A stretch of DNA of 7,532 nucleotides from DASZZV01 sp035544835. GTDB taxonomy: Bacteria > Acidobacteriota > Thermoanaerobaculia > Gp7-AA8. The position numbers were made by a program, and so were the translations under genes. The first letter of the stretch is position 1, and the number at the start of each line of letters is the position of its first letter. The notes under the pieces are model-generated. The model worked only from the letters and a program-made list of their open reading frames with translations. It did not search any database and was not told where the DNA came from. Shown here one piece after another: positions 6,372 to 7,532 of this stretch. The stretch is taken from NCBI GenBank assembly GCA_035544835.1, contig DASZZV010000273.1, forward strand, positions 1 to 7,532. Reading direction: 5' to 3'.

Positions 6372-6406
6372 ACCGTCGTCACGGCGATTGCAAGAGAACC
6401 GGGGCA

Positions 6407-7345
6407 ATGGATGACTTGTATCTCGGTGTAGACGGCGGGGGTTCGAAAACCGCGGCTGATGTAGTGGACTCGACTCTGCACGTTCTGGGCGAGGGCACGG
6501 GCGGCCCCTCCAATTACCTGCGGGTAGGCATGACCGCGGCCGTCGAGGAGCTCCGTAAGGCCGTACTCGATGCGGCGGCCGCAGCAAAGGTGGACTTCTC
6601 TACGATCCGCTATTGCTATCTCGGTATCGCTGGCGCCGACCATCCGCGTCACCGCGCAGCGCTGGTAGAAGAGCTCCGCAAATTCTTTCCCCATGACAAT
6701 TTCACGGTCGACAGCGACGCCCGAATCGCCCTGACCGCCGCCGTCGGACTCGGCGCAGGCATCGTGGTCATCGCCGGCACGGGATCCGTAGCATTTGGCC
6801 GGAACGCAGCGAACCGCGAGGCGCGCGCCGGTGGCTGGGGACCGACACTGGGAGACGAAGGCAGCGGTTACTCCATCGCCCGTCGCGGCCTCGCCGCGAT
6901 CGTAAAGGCCTTTGACGGACGGGGACCAGCGACTCTAATGACTGATGTGCTCTGCAACGAATACGGCATGTGCAAGCCAGAGGATCTCCCTTTCTTCGTC
7001 TACGCGCCGACCACTCATGCGGATGACATCGCGCGCTGTTTCAAAATGGTTCTTCACGCCGCAGAGCAGGGCGATGACGTGGCCCGGCGAATCTTCGCGG
7101 AAGAGGGGGCCGAGCTGGGGATGACGGCACTGACCGTGGCCAGGAGACTCGGTCTGCAAAACGAGGCCTTTCGGGTTGCCTGCGTCGGCGGCGCATTCAA
7201 GGCGGGACCACTCCTCGCCGGCCCCTTCTCCGAGCGGTTGCTGGCTGGAGCGCCACTCGCTGATCTGCAGCCGCCGAGGACTACGCCGGTGATCGGCGCC
7301 GCGGAGATGGCCATCCGCGCCTCCCAAGCTCCGCGGATCCGCTAG
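6407..7345 (+). CDS. BadF/BadG/BcrA/BcrD-type ATPase, N-acetylglucosamine kinase-like
   Basis: This is a 312 aa ASKHA-fold sugar kinase. Phosphate-1 motif DGGGSKT is at 9-15, GIAGADHPRHR at 73-83, likely catalytic Asp D104 in DSDAR, phosphate-2 IAGTGS at 122-127, and GGWGPTLGDEGSGY from 142. A glycine-rich adenosine motif VGGAFKAGPLL lies near the C-terminus. This set matches bacterial NAGK-like proteins that phosphorylate GlcNAc or glucosamine, feeding peptidoglycan or chitin salvage. BcrA/BadF benzoyl-CoA reductase activators share the fold but work with other subunits not found here. ATG 6407 is chosen because MDDLYLGVDGGGSK is the normal family N-terminus; an in-frame GTG at 6359 would add an unlike Arg-rich stretch. 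The SD is weak. It diverges from the lipoprotein gene, and repeat copy B lies 33 bp beyond its stop. Confidence 0.9.
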   Translation: MDDLYLGVDGGGSKTAADVVDSTLHVLGEGTGGPSNYLRVGMTAAVEELRKAVLDAAAAAKVDFSTIRYCYLGIAGADHPRHRAALVEELRKFFPHDNFTVDSDARIALTAAVGLGAGIVVIAGTGSVAFGRNAANREARAGGWGPTLGDEGSGYSIARRGLAAIVKAFDGRGPATLMTDVLCNEYGMCKPEDLPFFVYAPTTHADDIARCFKMVLHAAEQGDDVARRIFAEEGAELGMTALTVARRLGLQNEAFRVACVGGAFKAGPLLAGPFSERLLAGAPLADLQPPRTTPVIGAAEMAIRASQAPRIR

Positions 7346-7378
7346 CGCGCGACTGCTCCAGGCCGCTCGAAGACGCCC

Positions 7379-7503
7379 TTTGTGTGGCACAGGCACTCTT
7401 GCCTGTGTGCCACGGCGTCGAGCCGTGGCGTTCCTGTGAATGATCTACAGAGAAGTCGGCCTCGACGGCCGACGCACAGGCAAGAGTGCCTGTGCCACAC
7501 AAA
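7379..7503. repeat. Multi-hairpin dispersed repeat, copy B (well preserved)
   Basis: This is a 125-bp element with perfect 29-bp terminal inverted repeats (7379-7407 and 7475-7503). Inside are four consecutive perfect hairpins. They are CACAGGCA/TGCCTGTG (7388-7407), GCCACGGC/GCCGTGGC around GTCGA (7409-7429), GTCGGCC/GGCCGAC around TCGAC (7455-7473), and CACAGGCA/TGCCTGTG (7475-7494). It closely matches copy A. It lies 33 bp after the kinase stop. The remaining 29 bp of the window show nothing I can assign. Confidence 0.9.
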
Positions 7504-7532
7504 AGACAACAAAGGGCGGCGGCGCGGGACGC

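Noticed and set aside
5649..6431. + strand ORF of 260 aa across the lipoprotein gene
   Set aside because: It runs antisense to the lipoprotein and the LOG start, both supported by motifs; no SD or domain supports it.
4441..7532. CRISPR array or toxin-antitoxin system
   Set aside because: The repeats are palindromic and only two in number, without regular spacers. The small TM gene has no toxin-like partner or antisense RNA that I can see.

Overview
This 7.5 kb window is GC-rich and tightly packed with genes. It looks like an ordinary chromosomal segment of a diderm (Gram-negative) bacterium. The diderm inference rests on an LpxH-like lipid A enzyme and a lipobox-bearing lipoprotein. The dispersed palindromic intergenic repeats resemble those I associate with Acidobacteriota, Planctomycetota and similar phyla. 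That placement is tentative, because no rRNA or other lineage marker is present.

Left block (1-2781, + strand): three closely spaced genes form a probable operon. They are an LpxH-like metallophosphoesterase cut off at the window edge, a PhnP-type metallo-beta-lactamase-fold hydrolase 7 bp downstream, and aroA (EPSP synthase), which overlaps the hydrolase by an ATGA. The start region of the hydrolase carries an odd imperfect duplication. A 323 bp intergenic region follows. Most of it is a 182 bp element bounded by near-perfect 30 bp inverted repeats.

Middle (3105-4759): a + strand HlyC/CorC (CNNM/DUF21-CBS) membrane protein converges on a small, unrecognised single-TM protein encoded on the - strand. 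A strong intrinsic terminator lies between them, with its T-tract in the - direction. The small gene has an excellent Shine-Dalgarno (SD) sequence and a potential 5' UTR stem just before it.

Right block (4877-7532): a - strand pair encodes a secreted lipoprotein followed by a LOG-family (TIGR00730) nucleotide hydrolase. A divergent + strand BadF/BcrA-type sugar kinase (N-acetylglucosamine kinase-like) starts 89 bp away. Two copies of a roughly 125 bp multi-hairpin repeat sit just beyond the stop codons of the LOG and kinase genes.

Functionally the genes are mostly housekeeping: outer-membrane lipid A, the shikimate pathway, divalent cation handling, nucleotide clean-up and amino-sugar salvage. 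I see no phage, CRISPR, toxin-antitoxin or secondary-metabolite system. The points most worth a second look are the two repeat families, the small TM gene with its regulatory signals, the possible SD-sequestering hairpin before the lipoprotein, and the start of the hydrolase gene.
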